In this document: positions 16,727 through 24,924 of the stretch, in pieces
How positions within the stretch are numbered: position 1 is the stretch's first letter
How the letters are laid out: the number at the start of each line of letters is the position of its first letter
Source: Oceanobacillus senegalensis
GTDB taxonomy: Bacteria > Bacillota > Bacilli > Bacillales > Amphibacillaceae
Assembly (NCBI RefSeq): GCF_900176885.1
Contig: NZ_LT839648.1
Span: forward strand, 3,336,001-3,379,389
Length of the DNA stretch: 43,389 nucleotides
Reading direction: 5' to 3'
Translations under genes and position numbers: made by a program
Notes under the pieces: generated by a model
Seen by the model: the letters and a program-made list of their open reading frames with translations, nothing else
What the model was told of the DNA's origin: nothing
Databases searched by the model: none

Positions 16727-17497
16727 TTATATGGTCATACTTAAATAGCCACCGTCAACTCGTAGGAAGCTTCCAGTCACAAATCCAGAAGCTTTGTCTG
16801 ATGCTAAATAAATTACTGCACCTTTTAACTCTTCTGGCTCACCGAAGCGTTTCATAGGTGTATGATTCATAATGGATTCAATGCGTGCATCATCCATAAT
16901 CTTGCGGTTTTGCTCAGCAGGGAAGAAGCCTGGAATAATAGCATTTACACGAATACCATGTGGAGCAAATTCTCTTGCTAAAAATTGTGTGACATTATTA
17001 ACACCAGCTTTAGAAGCAGAGTACGTAAATACTTTAGATAATGGAATATCAGATGAAGCAGATGAAATATTGATAATGCTTCCTTTACGTTCTTGTTCAA
17101 TCATACGTTTTGCAAAATGCTGGATGGTAAATACCAATCCTCGTAGGTTTACATTCATAATGTCATCCCATTCTTCTGGTTCAATTTCAAAGAATGGAGT
17201 ACTACTGTTTTTACCAGGGGCATTTAGAACGATATCCCAGCCACCGGCCCAATTTTCAATTTCCTTTGCAGCCTTTTTAACCGTTTCTAAATCACTTACA
17301 TCTGCTTGAAATGATTTTGCTTCTCCACCATTTTCTTTAATTTCTTTAGTGACCGCTTCAGCCTTTTCCAAATTGCGGCCAACAATAGCAACCTTAGCAC
17401 CTTGTTCTGCTAATCCTTTTGCCATCGCTGCACCTAGTGTACTATTTCCACCAATGGCAACAGCAACTTTCCCCGTTAGGTCAAATAAGTTTTCCAT
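16727..17497 (-). CDS. SDR-family dehydrogenase, candidate fructuronate/mannonate oxidoreductase
   Basis: A 256-residue classical short-chain dehydrogenase. The cofactor site reads AVAIGGNSTLGAAMA (a GxxxTLG variant), NAPGKNS stands at the usual NNAG place, the active site has ISSASS and FTYSASKAG (Ser, Tyr, Lys), and the C-terminus is FLRVDGGYLSMTI. Such SDRs act on sugar acids (for example the SDR-type mannonate oxidoreductase YjmF of B. subtilis, 2-deoxygluconate and gluconate dehydrogenases). Because UxaC and gluconokinase are nearby, reduction of D-fructuronate to D-mannonate is the best guess. The ATG follows GGAGG by seven bases. It is 18 bases downstream of the LarA-like gene, in one operon. 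Confidence 0.8.
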   Translation of the reverse strand: MENLFDLTGKVAVAIGGNSTLGAAMAKGLAEQGAKVAIVGRNLEKAEAVTKEIKENGGEAKSFQADVSDLETVKKAAKEIENWAGGWDIVLNAPGKNSSTPFFEIEPEEWDDIMNVNLRGLVFTIQHFAKRMIEQERKGSIINISSASSDIPLSKVFTYSASKAGVNNVTQFLAREFAPHGIRVNAIIPGFFPAEQNRKIMDDARIESIMNHTPMKRFGEPEELKGAVIYLASDKASGFVTGSFLRVDGGYLSMTI

Positions 17498-17515
17498 GCG
17501 TATTCCTCCTAGTTA

Positions 17516-18778
17516 TTATTTTAGATCTCCTTGTTCATTAAAAGGAAGTTCATATAGGTCCGAAACTTGCTCCATATTCGGATGTTCGTTCACATAATCT
17601 AATAGGGGTTCAGATACCTCAATTTCACCCACGTGTAATGTATCCTTAATACGAACCATTCTAACCTTCGTAAAATCCAAAATATTACATGTCTTAATAG
17701 CTGCCTGAATTGCTGCTTTATCCGTTGGCATAGCAGTTGAAATATGAGTTGGGCCAACTACCGTAGATGTTAAGCCATTGGCGTATGTAGATTCCCTGTC
17801 CATTTTATCCACTAGACGTTGGGTGGTGAAATCAGCTGTGCCTACTCCGTTTGCATTTCCTTCTGTTTGGGGAGTTAAATCAAGTACAACCATTTTCGTT
17901 ACATCTGGACCGCCATGCGCATAAGGCGTTGGGTAACGACCTGTAATATTTGGATCCATTCCATCCCCGCTGATATTTTTACCAATTTGATCAATGACGA
18001 GAACGTCAATTTGATCTACAAATATCTTCGGTAATAATTTCTTTGCTAACTCTTGTAAATCAGGCTCTTTCCCTTCGATTTCCTTTGCAGCCATAACTTG
18101 TAGTTTAGCTACTTTATCAAAAGCATTCTCTACCGTAGCGACCGCAAACAAAATAGGCATTTTATCAATCATCATATTTGCCATAGCAGGGACATGCTCT
18201 GCCATATGTTTAAATCCTAATTGATGGCAAGCCTCTGCACCTTTTTGTTTACCTAAACCAATACTTATCATTTTCATAATTCCGCTTTCTACTTTCCCAC
18301 GGAATGCAGTATGTGGTTTCACGCGATTAATAACAACAATCCCATCTGCTTCTGAAGCATATTTATCAATATAGACAGGTAAACCATTTTCAAGCTCGCC
18401 AATTTTGATTACTTCCATAGAAGAGCGAATTTCTGCTCCAACACTTTCTTCCGTAACTCCCAGATGCTCCAAAACTGCTTTTTGTCCAGGTCCAGTGGCA
18501 CCACCATGGCTTCCCATGCTTGGAACAATAAATGGTTTTGCACCTAAGTCCTTAAGAAATTGAACGGTAGTTGCTGTAATTTCTACTAATGCATCTGTTC
18601 CTCTACTACCTACAGCGAGAGCAATCTCAGCACCAGGCTTAACTGTATCCTTAACACTTTCCAATTCTTGTTTTAGAGTTCCTACAACATCCTCTAACTG
18701 GGAATTATCAAAAGTCTGCTTTACTTTGGCCATTTTAGGAACCGGAATATCTTGAACTAACTCCTGAAGAATACTCAT
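17516..18778 (-). CDS. LarA-like (DUF2088) protein, putative nickel-pincer-dependent 2-hydroxyacid epimerase
   Basis: A 420-residue protein of the LarA superfamily. Recognisable parts are SMGSHGGATGPGQK (about 87-100, His region near the cofactor), NRVKPHTAFRG and KVESGIMKMISIGLGK (about 151-177, with Lys and His positions expected to hold the nickel-pincer cofactor and substrate), and later MDPNITGRYPTPYAHGGPD. LarA racemises lactate; relatives act on other 2-hydroxyacids, including malate and, as I recall, D-gluconate. Placement with SDR, gluconokinase and UxaC suggests epimerisation of D-mannonate and D-gluconate at C2. Cofactor synthesis genes larB, larC and larE are not in the window. 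The ATG at 18778 is chosen because GGAGG lies six bases upstream; an in-frame ATG at 18796 precedes that site. A ROK-type operator is at 19031-19057. Confidence 0.8.
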   Translation of the reverse strand: MSILQELVQDIPVPKMAKVKQTFDNSQLEDVVGTLKQELESVKDTVKPGAEIALAVGSRGTDALVEITATTVQFLKDLGAKPFIVPSMGSHGGATGPGQKAVLEHLGVTEESVGAEIRSSMEVIKIGELENGLPVYIDKYASEADGIVVINRVKPHTAFRGKVESGIMKMISIGLGKQKGAEACHQLGFKHMAEHVPAMANMMIDKMPILFAVATVENAFDKVAKLQVMAAKEIEGKEPDLQELAKKLLPKIFVDQIDVLVIDQIGKNISGDGMDPNITGRYPTPYAHGGPDVTKMVVLDLTPQTEGNANGVGTADFTTQRLVDKMDRESTYANGLTSTVVGPTHISTAMPTDKAAIQAAIKTCNILDFTKVRMVRIKDTLHVGEIEVSEPLLDYVNEHPNMEQVSDLYELPFNEQGDLK

Positions 18779-18940
18779 ACCAATCCTCCATTTCATTCAT
18801 ATTAATTAACACAGGTTATTCCTATCGTTCTCATTCTTACCTTTTTTATGAGATAAGATAATATAAAATTGAGGCAAGTGTTATTCCATTCGTCAAGCAA
18901 GAAATAGTCACATCACGCTTCAACATACAGAAAATACTTG

Positions 18941-18954
18941 GATGAGCGCTTACA
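18941..18954. promoter_or_regulatory. cre-like site upstream of the LarA-like operon
   Basis: GATGAGCGCTTACA has one perfect cre half (CGCTTACA) and a poor other half (11 of 14 to consensus). It may mediate carbon catabolite repression by CcpA. Confidence 0.4.
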
Positions 18955-19030
18955 CCTTTAAACACATAATATAGAATAAAAGTAGCAAACAACTCACTAG
19001 TTCATTTTATAGGATATTTAATCTATTATT

Positions 19031-19057
19031 TAATTTGTTTATTAGATAAACAAATTA
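19031..19057. promoter_or_regulatory. ROK/XylR-type operator upstream of the LarA-like operon
   Basis: TAATTTGTTTAT and ATAAACAAATTA are perfect 12-base arms separated by three bases. It is the longest perfect dyad of this type in the window. It lies 250 bases upstream of the LarA-like start, so a promoter near 19000 is expected. Confidence 0.75.
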
Positions 19058-19202
19058 TCATTAAAAGAATATCACCAACAGCATTATTCGTCAAATAGTT
19101 CTCTATCCCTTAATATGAATCGGTTAGACCTAGTGCTGGGAAATCAATCATTTGATTAAGTACCCACCATTTGCAATTTTCCGCCTTGTGGAATTACTCG
19201 AT

Positions 19203-19613
19203 TTATTGTTTCGTACTTTGTTTCACAATTTCTCTCCAGTGTAAATCACCACGTTCTAAGGCATGGATGATTAACTCTGCTGTCCCCATATTGGTTGCAA
19301 GAGGAATGGAATATACATCACATAACCTCATTAAAGCAGAAATATCAGGTTCATGGGGCTGTGCTGTTAAAGGATCACGGAAGAAAATAATAATATCCAT
19401 TTCATTTTCTGCGATAAGTGCACCAATTTGTTGGTCCCCACCTAATGGACCAGACTGAAAACGGTGAACGGTTAGACCTGTATTTTCTAATATTCTTAGT
19501 CCTGTTGTACCTGTTGCAAATAGTTCATGCTTTTCTAAGCTGAATTTATAAGCTTGTGTAAACCGAACCATATCGTCTTTCTTTTTATCATGAGCGATTA
19601 AAGCAATTTTCAT
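19203..19613 (-). CDS. mgsA: Methylglyoxal synthase
   Basis: A 136-residue protein with the complete MgsA pattern: [35 protein letters not shown] (catalytic Asp at about 60), [14 protein letters not shown] (Asp and His of the active site) and [12 protein letters not shown]. It converts dihydroxyacetone phosphate to methylglyoxal and phosphate, relieving sugar-phosphate build-up when carbon inflow outruns phosphate supply. The ATG at 19613 follows GGGGGT. A ROK-type operator lies about 290 bases upstream. A second, disrupted copy lies at 32029-32436 with a homologous upstream region. Its place in a sugar-acid regulon instead of beside dapB, where Bacillus keeps mgsA, is unusual. Confidence 0.92.
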   Translation of the reverse strand: MKIALIAHDKKKDDMVRFTQAYKFSLEKHELFATGTTGLRILENTGLTVHRFQSGPLGGDQQIGALIAENEMDIIIFFRDPLTAQPHEPDISALMRLCDVYSIPLATNMGTAELIIHALERGDLHWREIVKQSTKQ

Positions 19614-19845
19614 AGTATCTACCCCCATTATCTGTGATTAGTTTTAATATATAATTGTTAGAATAAATATAAAGTAAATCTTCCATCAGAGATTCTCTTT
19701 CATCTTAGATGATTGCATCGGGCTTTTAGGGCTGTCCTAGAGGGATTTGTTTTTCCTTCATTTTTGAAGTAGGGTCCCCTTAACCTTCGATAAAAAGGAA
19801 CTGTTTATATTCTAACCTATATACCTATCTTTTTTAATAATCCGA

Positions 19846-19859
19846 TGTATACCCTTCCA
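19846..19859. promoter_or_regulatory. Weak cre-like site upstream of mgsA
   Basis: TGTATACCCTTCCA is a degenerate cre match; the equivalent place upstream of ROK gene 1 reads TGTAAACCCTTCCA (12 of 14). Confidence 0.25.
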
Positions 19860-19904
19860 TTTTCCAAAAGTTCACTACTACCTATATAGAAAAATATTTA
19901 TAAA

Positions 19905-19925
19905 TTTGTTTGCTATACAAATAAA
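19905..19925. promoter_or_regulatory. ROK/XylR-type operator upstream of mgsA
   Basis: TTTGTTTGC...ACAAATAAA is a dyad with seven-base arms and one mismatch, nearly identical to the operator before ROK gene 1 (32625-32645). Confidence 0.6.
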
Positions 19926-20028
19926 TTATACAACGTCAGAGACGAAAATCAAAAGAAGGATTTATCAATTTTCAATATTTTTCATACCAGTATAAATAGC
20001 AAATACTATTAAACTAGCACAAATTATT

Positions 20029-20055
20029 AAAAAAGCCCCCACATCGGTGAGGACT
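20029..20055 (-). terminator. Terminator of GPH symporter 1
   Basis: On the minus strand AGTCCTCAC, CGAT, GTGGGGGCT and TTTTTT follow the stop codon by 12 bases: a nine-pair stem with a T run. Confidence 0.85.
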
Positions 20056-20067
20056 CTCGTTCATCGT

Positions 20068-21477
20068 CTAAACAGCCTTTTTCCTTTCTTCCCGCTTCTC
20101 GGCTAAATTAATTTCAAGCTGTTTTGTCCGTTTTTTGTTTAATGGATAAGCAAATACAAGTATAAGGAATACAACAAAGTAGGTAATGGATGGCACAAGT
20201 GTTGCTACCGTATAAATCCCATCCTTCACTTGCTCAGTTTGCGTTTCAGCTCCAGAGTTATATCCTACAAATGTAAGTGCATAACCTGTAAGACCACCGG
20301 CAAATGCCTGTCCAACTTTACGAGCGAAGGAATAAATCGCATATACTGTTCCATCTTCACGGGAACCAGTTAAATATTCTTGATAATCAATTGCATCTGT
20401 AACAAAGGCCCAAATAATCAGGTTAAAAAATGCAAACCCAAACAAGCCGATTACGTTAACTGTTAAAAATACCGGCAAAGATATATTTGGAATCATAAAA
20501 AGTATTAGGTAACCGGTACCCGCTACGAACATCCCTCCTGCTGCAACTTCCTTTTTACCAAAACGCTTTACGAGTGGCGTTAATGCAGGCATTGAAAAAA
20601 GTACAGCCCCACTTTGGATAAGAGTAAATGCACTTAATGCGGTTGCGCTTTCAAAATAGTCTTTGAACAAATATACGTTAATAGACATCACAAGCATCAT
20701 TGTCATTATAAATAATAGTGAAGCAATCAAGATTGTAATTAATGGCGTATTTTTAACAAGACCTTTTACTGTTTTCTTAAAGTTAAGTTTTTCACCAGGT
20801 TTTCTTTCGGGTTGCTGAATACGCTCTGTTGTAAGATTCACACAGCCCATGTAGCACGCAAACGCTAAAATACTAAATATAATAGCCATCATGAGCATTC
20901 GATTTGCAGAAATGTCATTATTTACGAATACAATGAGTGGTGCACCTGCATTAATGATCAGGCCAGCTGCCGTAGCACCCATTGTTCTCCATCCCGATAG
21001 TGAGGAGCGATCAGTGGAATCACCTGAAATAACTGCAGCCATGGAACCATATGGAATATTTACGCTCGTATAAAGCATGCCCCACAAGATATAAGTTACA
21101 TATGCATAAGCTAAATAGAATCCATCTGACATTCCAGGAATATAAACAAACATTAACGCACTAGATATAACAAGTGGTAATGACATCCTAAAAATCCATG
21201 GTCTAAATTTCCCCTTAGGTGTGTTCTTTCTGGAGTCGATAAAACGTCCCCATAGTACATCAGTTACAGCATCCCAGAATCGGGCAACTAAGAATAATGT
21301 ACCAACTGCTGCTGCACTAATACCGAAAACATCCGTATAGAATACCATCAAGAATGTGCTTACAAGAATAAAGGAGAAATCGTTTCCAAAATCACCGAAT
21401 AAATAGCCAATTTTATCTCTCAAGCCAAACGGGCGAACGGATTGATTTGTACCATTTGACAATCTATTTTTACTCAT
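20068..21477 (-). CDS. GPH-family glycoside/hexuronide:cation symporter (copy 1)
   Basis: A 469-residue MFS protein with 12 membrane segments. It shows the glycoside-pentoside-hexuronide signature: YLFGDFGNDFSF near the N-terminus, RFWDAVTDVLWGRFID and KGKFRPWIF after segment 2, and TDAIDYQEYLTGSREDGTVY in the second half. Family members include UidB, YicJ, XynB and MelB. Given UxaC nearby, a glucuronide or oligouronide substrate is plausible. ATG 21477 lies eight bases after GGAGG; the TTG at 21492 overlaps it. Upstream are a perfect 22-base palindrome (21535-21556), a ROK-type operator and a cre-like box. Confidence 0.88.
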   Translation of the reverse strand: MSKNRLSNGTNQSVRPFGLRDKIGYLFGDFGNDFSFILVSTFLMVFYTDVFGISAAAVGTLFLVARFWDAVTDVLWGRFIDSRKNTPKGKFRPWIFRMSLPLVISSALMFVYIPGMSDGFYLAYAYVTYILWGMLYTSVNIPYGSMAAVISGDSTDRSSLSGWRTMGATAAGLIINAGAPLIVFVNNDISANRMLMMAIIFSILAFACYMGCVNLTTERIQQPERKPGEKLNFKKTVKGLVKNTPLITILIASLLFIMTMMLVMSINVYLFKDYFESATALSAFTLIQSGAVLFSMPALTPLVKRFGKKEVAAGGMFVAGTGYLILFMIPNISLPVFLTVNVIGLFGFAFFNLIIWAFVTDAIDYQEYLTGSREDGTVYAIYSFARKVGQAFAGGLTGYALTFVGYNSGAETQTEQVKDGIYTVATLVPSITYFVVFLILVFAYPLNKKRTKQLEINLAEKREERKKAV

Positions 21478-21534
21478 TATAAAACCCTCCAAGAATAAAA
21501 AGTATAGGATTATAAAAAAACTGATAAATAACTG

Positions 21535-21556
21535 ATAAAACTAGTACTAGTTTTAT
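21535..21556. promoter_or_regulatory. Perfect 22-base palindrome in the leader of GPH symporter 1
   Basis: ATAAAACTAGT is immediately followed by its reverse complement ACTAGTTTTAT with no spacer. It lies between the ROK-type operator and the ribosome binding site, about 58 bases before the ATG. It may be the operator of a second regulator or an RNA hairpin. I see no second copy in the window. Confidence 0.45.
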
Positions 21557-21561
21557 AGATT

Positions 21562-21582
21562 ATTTTGTCCGCCAAACAAACT
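21562..21582. promoter_or_regulatory. ROK/XylR-type operator upstream of GPH symporter 1
   Basis: On the minus strand AGTTTGTTTGG is followed by CGGACAAAAT; the dyad has two mismatches in the arms. It matches the operator before TRAP system 1 almost base for base at its left arm. Confidence 0.6.
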
Positions 21583-21603
21583 AACTTATGTATCTATAAT
21601 ATA

Positions 21604-21617
21604 TGAAAGCGTTTTTC
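21604..21617. promoter_or_regulatory. cre-like site upstream of GPH symporter 1
   Basis: TGAAAGCGTTTTTC has a perfect left cre half and core and mismatches the last two bases. It lies 22 bases from the ROK-type operator. Confidence 0.45.
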
Positions 21618-21821
21618 TTTGCAAGTCTTTTTTTTTTGGCAATTTATAGATTCATTAAACTTTTAATGGTACTATCACTTCTTAGCTGTAGTAAGGCCCC
21701 CACTTTTAACAATAGAGATAAATGAAAACTTAATAGTGGGAAGCCTTTGTCATACACTAACATTCAGTAGGGATTGAAAAAACCCCAGTGAATAAAGTCT
21801 CACTTTAAAATCTACCTAAAA

Positions 21822-22745
21822 CTAAAATAGAACTCCTGCAAAATAGATTACTAACGAAACGGTAATCGCACTAATAATAGTAGAAAATAGAACCACCTGT
21901 GCTGCAAAATCAGGGTAATTCTTGTATTCCTCGGCGATGACCGCGCTATTCACAGAAGTTGGCATAGCTGAAGCAATCAGTAAAGCCTGGGCGGTTATTC
22001 CTTCTACTTGAAATATCCATATAATAAACAATGCAACCATCGGACTCATCACTAGTCTAACGGTAAGACTAGAGTAGATAGCGGACAGTCCTGCTTTAAA
22101 TTGAATACGCGCCACTTGTGCTCCTAATGTTAGTAATGCAAGAGCTATCATCGCATCTGCAATATAATTCGCTGGAACCCAGATAACAGATGGAATGGAA
22201 ACATTAAACGCGTTGAATAATAGGCCAGCCAGCATCGCGTATAGAATTGGCATCTTAAAATAGCCAATCATCGCTTTCCATTTATTCGTATTCACCGATT
22301 GTAAAGAAAAAATTCCATAAGTAAAAGTGAAAATATTTTGTAATGTTAGTATAATCACTTGAATGGACATCGCAAAAGGATCACCCTTAAATACTAAATC
22401 ATTGACAGGTACCCCATAATTACCTGAATTAAAGAAAATGATACTATTAGAAAAAGTAGTTCTCTTCCCTTTGTCTAACCGTAAAATTTTAGCAAAAAGG
22501 ATGGAGAAAACATATAAAATAATGAGTAATAGTACAAAAAATAATAGAACATATCCAAATAAACGAACCGAAAATGTTGTGCTATATAGTTTCACAAAAA
22601 TAAAGGACGGTATAACAAAATAGATATTTAACTTTGACAAGGTGGATATATCGAGTGCAAATTTTTTCTGCAAGATAAAGCCAATCGCCATCACGATAAA
22701 TATTGGTAAAATGATATCCTTAACAATCGTAAATAGCTCTAACAA
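21822..22745 (-). CDS. AEC-family (auxin efflux carrier-like) transporter
   Basis: A 307-residue protein with ten membrane segments, FNSGNYGVPV (the conserved Asn-Gly region of segment 4) and ALLIASAMPTSVNSAVIAEEY in the second half. AEC proteins of bacteria (MleP, MdcF, YwkB) move small carboxylates such as malate or malonate. The TTG at 22745 is seven bases after GGAGG; a TTG six bases earlier is too close to it. The gene follows the Gfo/Idh/MocA operon (22901-28038) but a terminator stands between them. No ROK-type operator is seen upstream. Confidence 0.82.
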   Translation of the reverse strand: MLELFTIVKDIILPIFIVMAIGFILQKKFALDISTLSKLNIYFVIPSFIFVKLYSTTFSVRLFGYVLLFFVLLLIILYVFSILFAKILRLDKGKRTTFSNSIIFFNSGNYGVPVNDLVFKGDPFAMSIQVIILTLQNIFTFTYGIFSLQSVNTNKWKAMIGYFKMPILYAMLAGLLFNAFNVSIPSVIWVPANYIADAMIALALLTLGAQVARIQFKAGLSAIYSSLTVRLVMSPMVALFIIWIFQVEGITAQALLIASAMPTSVNSAVIAEEYKNYPDFAAQVVLFSTIISAITVSLVIYFAGVLF

Positions 22746-22851
22746 AATCAAACCTCCTTTATTAAATAGAGTAAATCTTCAATTAGTGGTTTTTTCTTGA
22801 TCCCTTGAAGTGGGGGATTACCATGCCTAAACCTACGATAAAATTCAATAG

Positions 22852-22892
22852 AAAAACGACCCAAGCAAAAAATAGATGTTTGAGTCGTTTTT
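22852..22892 (-). terminator. Terminator of the AraC/Gfo operon
   Basis: On the minus strand AAAAACGACTCAAA and TTGGGTCGTTTTT form a stem of about 13 pairs with one mismatch and end in a T run, nine bases after the stop at 22901. Confidence 0.82.
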
Positions 22893-22900
22893 CACCATGT

Positions 22901-23977
22901 CTATTTTGTTACAACTATTGCCTCTTCCTGTGCCTTCAAACATAATTCAGCAGCTTTAAATGCATGCTCCTGTGTCATTGCATTCTCTGTGCGGTTAATA
23001 CAATCTTTAATTAACTCACCAAAGAAAGGAAAACCTACTGTTCCTGATAGTTCATAATGTTTCTCTCCATCTTTATTAACCAAGTAAAGATGGTCTCCTG
23101 TTTCCTCTCTTGCTACATCAACATATTTACGAATTTCAATTGTACCCTCTGTTCCTGTAATAAATGTTCTACCATCTCCCCATGTGCTAAGGCCGTCTGG
23201 AGTAAACCAATCCACTTTAAAGTAAAATGTGGCTCCATTATCTCCAACTAAAGTCGCATCTCCGTAATCCTCCAACTCTGGATATTCTGGGTTATTATAA
23301 TTACCTACTTTACTGTGTAATACTTTGGCATCTTTATTATCTGTGTAATATAAGAATTGTTCGATTTGGTGACTGCCAATATCACAAAGAATTCCACCGT
23401 ATTGTTCTTTATTGAAAAACCAATCAGGACGACTTGGTGCGTTCAAGCGATGTGGTCCAAATCCAGTAACTTGAATCACTTTACCGATGGCACCATCCTT
23501 AATAAGTTGCCCAGCAAACACTGCCCCTTCTACATGCAGACGTTCACTGAAATACACCATATATTTCTGTCCAGTCCGCTCTACAACCTTTTTCGTCTCT
23601 TCTAATTGCGCAAGTGTAGTAAATGGGGTCTTATCTGTAAAATAATCCTTACCCGCTTCCATTACTCTATTTCCCAAAGAACTACGTTCAGAAGGGATTG
23701 CAGCAGCAGCAACGAGCTTAATTTCATCATCATTCAAAATTTGCTCTAATGACTCTGCCACTTTTACTTCTGGAAACTTCTCAACAAATTCTTCGACCTT
23801 TTTGGCATCCGGATCATATACCCATTTTAAAGTTGCACCAGCTTCTACTAGCCCATTACACATCCCGTTAATATGTCCATGATCTAATGCAGCAGCTGCA
23901 AATTGGAATTCTCCTTCTTTAACGACCGGATTGGGCTTCCCCTTTGGTGCATAATTCATTCCGTCTTTATTTCCCAA
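22901..23977 (-). CDS. Gfo/Idh/MocA family oxidoreductase (copy 2)
   Basis: A 358-residue protein. The Rossmann start reads FAAAALDHGHINGMCNGL, a known Gfo/Idh/MocA subtype in which the loop has Asp-His-Gly-His instead of GxGxxG. TDKTPFTTLAQL replaces the common EKP, keeping the Lys. GGILCDIGSHQIEQFLYY carries the Asp and His of the active site. It probably oxidises or isomerises a sugar or cyclitol using tightly bound NAD. The start is TTG 23977, eight bases after GGAG. It is the last gene of the operon, 86 bases after the TIM-barrel gene. Substrate unknown. Confidence 0.8.
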   Translation of the reverse strand: MGNKDGMNYAPKGKPNPVVKEGEFQFAAAALDHGHINGMCNGLVEAGATLKWVYDPDAKKVEEFVEKFPEVKVAESLEQILNDDEIKLVAAAAIPSERSSLGNRVMEAGKDYFTDKTPFTTLAQLEETKKVVERTGQKYMVYFSERLHVEGAVFAGQLIKDGAIGKVIQVTGFGPHRLNAPSRPDWFFNKEQYGGILCDIGSHQIEQFLYYTDNKDAKVLHSKVGNYNNPEYPELEDYGDATLVGDNGATFYFKVDWFTPDGLSTWGDGRTFITGTEGTIEIRKYVDVAREETGDHLYLVNKDGEKHYELSGTVGFPFFGELIKDCINRTENAMTQEHAFKAAELCLKAQEEAIVVTK

Positions 23978-24063
23978 CTCTATCGCTCCTTTAATTAAAT
24001 AGATAGAACCAAACTTCTATCCATTAGTCTTTTTTCGTAATCCTTTAATTCAAATAGATTCCA

Positions 24064-24924
24064 TTAAAACCAATCTGTGTATCCTAGTTCTTTCAAGTTT
24101 TTAGCAGATATTTCCAAGCAATCAAATGGATCTTTGCCATACGTATCATCTTGTTCGATAAGGAAGTATTGTGCTCCACTTTCAAGGCCAGCTTCCATGA
24201 TGGCTGGAATATCTAAGTTCCCTTCACCAACTTCTGCAAACTCAATGAGATTAGTAAATTTAGTGAAAAATTTACCCATATCTTGTAGATCATCTTCATT
24301 AACGTCCAATTTACCAATACGATAATCTTTAAGATGTAGTAATGAAATTCTACCTTTGTATTCTTTTATAAATTCTACTGGATTAACCCCAGCTCTTTGG
24401 ATCCAATGTACGTCTAATTCAAAACCAAGCTTAGAAGTGTTATTTTTCATTAAATCTAATAGGTACACTCCATCATATTTTTGGAATTCAATATGATGAG
24501 TATGGTAATACAATTCAATACCATGCTCAGCTAAACGTTCCGCCATTGCTTCTGCTCTTTCAATGAATGCCATGATTTCATCTTTATCACTCATTACATT
24601 TAATGGAAGCATACCAATCCGGATAAAATTACAATTTAGTGTTTTACAATCATTTACGATTTTGTCAAAATCATTTGCTAACGTTTCACCAGGTGCTCCT
24701 GGAAGCATTGGCTCAAGACCTGCAGAAAGTGCAGCAATTTTGATGCCGAATTCCTCACTTGCACGTTTTAATTCAGCAACGTTTTCTTTCGTCATTGGAA
24801 TTTGAGACACTTCAACTGCACTGAAACCAAGTTCATGTAATTTTTTCATGGTTTCGTATGCACCAATTTCTTCTACCTTATTCTTTAGCATCATCATTTG
24901 AACGCCGATTTTACCTTTAGTCAT
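24064..24924 (-). CDS. Sugar phosphate isomerase/epimerase-like TIM-barrel protein (AP_endonuc_2 fold)
   Basis: A 286-residue TIM-barrel protein: KIGVQMMMLKNKVEE, AVEVSQIPMTKENV, metal-ligand candidates in LYYHTHHIEF, FELDVHWIQRAG, ISLLHLKDYRIG and FLIEQDDTYG. The fold is that of xylose isomerase-like epimerases, IolE/IolI and the newly recognised 3-keto-glycoside lyases and hydratases. It overlaps the upstream Gfo/Idh/MocA gene by four bases (ATGA), so the two are made together, as often seen when a Gfo oxidoreductase creates a keto sugar that this enzyme then processes. Confidence 0.83.
   Translation of the reverse strand: MTKGKIGVQMMMLKNKVEEIGAYETMKKLHELGFSAVEVSQIPMTKENVAELKRASEEFGIKIAALSAGLEPMLPGAPGETLANDFDKIVNDCKTLNCNFIRIGMLPLNVMSDKDEIMAFIERAEAMAERLAEHGIELYYHTHHIEFQKYDGVYLLDLMKNNTSKLGFELDVHWIQRAGVNPVEFIKEYKGRISLLHLKDYRIGKLDVNEDDLQDMGKFFTKFTNLIEFAEVGEGNLDIPAIMEAGLESGAQYFLIEQDDTYGKDPFDCLEISAKNLKELGYTDWF

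Larger units (their letters stand above)
18797..19202. other. Upstream region of the LarA-like/SDR operon
   Basis: No gene is supported. It contains a cre-like box (18941-18954) and a perfect ROK-type dyad (19031-19057), 250 bases upstream of the start. The operon promoter presumably lies here. The part next to 19202 is downstream of mgsA. Confidence 0.5.
19614..20025. other. Upstream region of mgsA, homologous to the region between the mgsA pseudogene and ROK gene 1
   Basis: No gene supported. From about 19840 to 19960 it parallels 32558-32680: a shared ACCCTTCCATTTT, then TATACAAATAAA in the operator, and a final AAAATCAAAAGAAGG resembling the AAAATACAAAAGGGGG ribosome binding site of ROK gene 1. 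Here no ROK gene follows. See findings. Confidence 0.55.
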
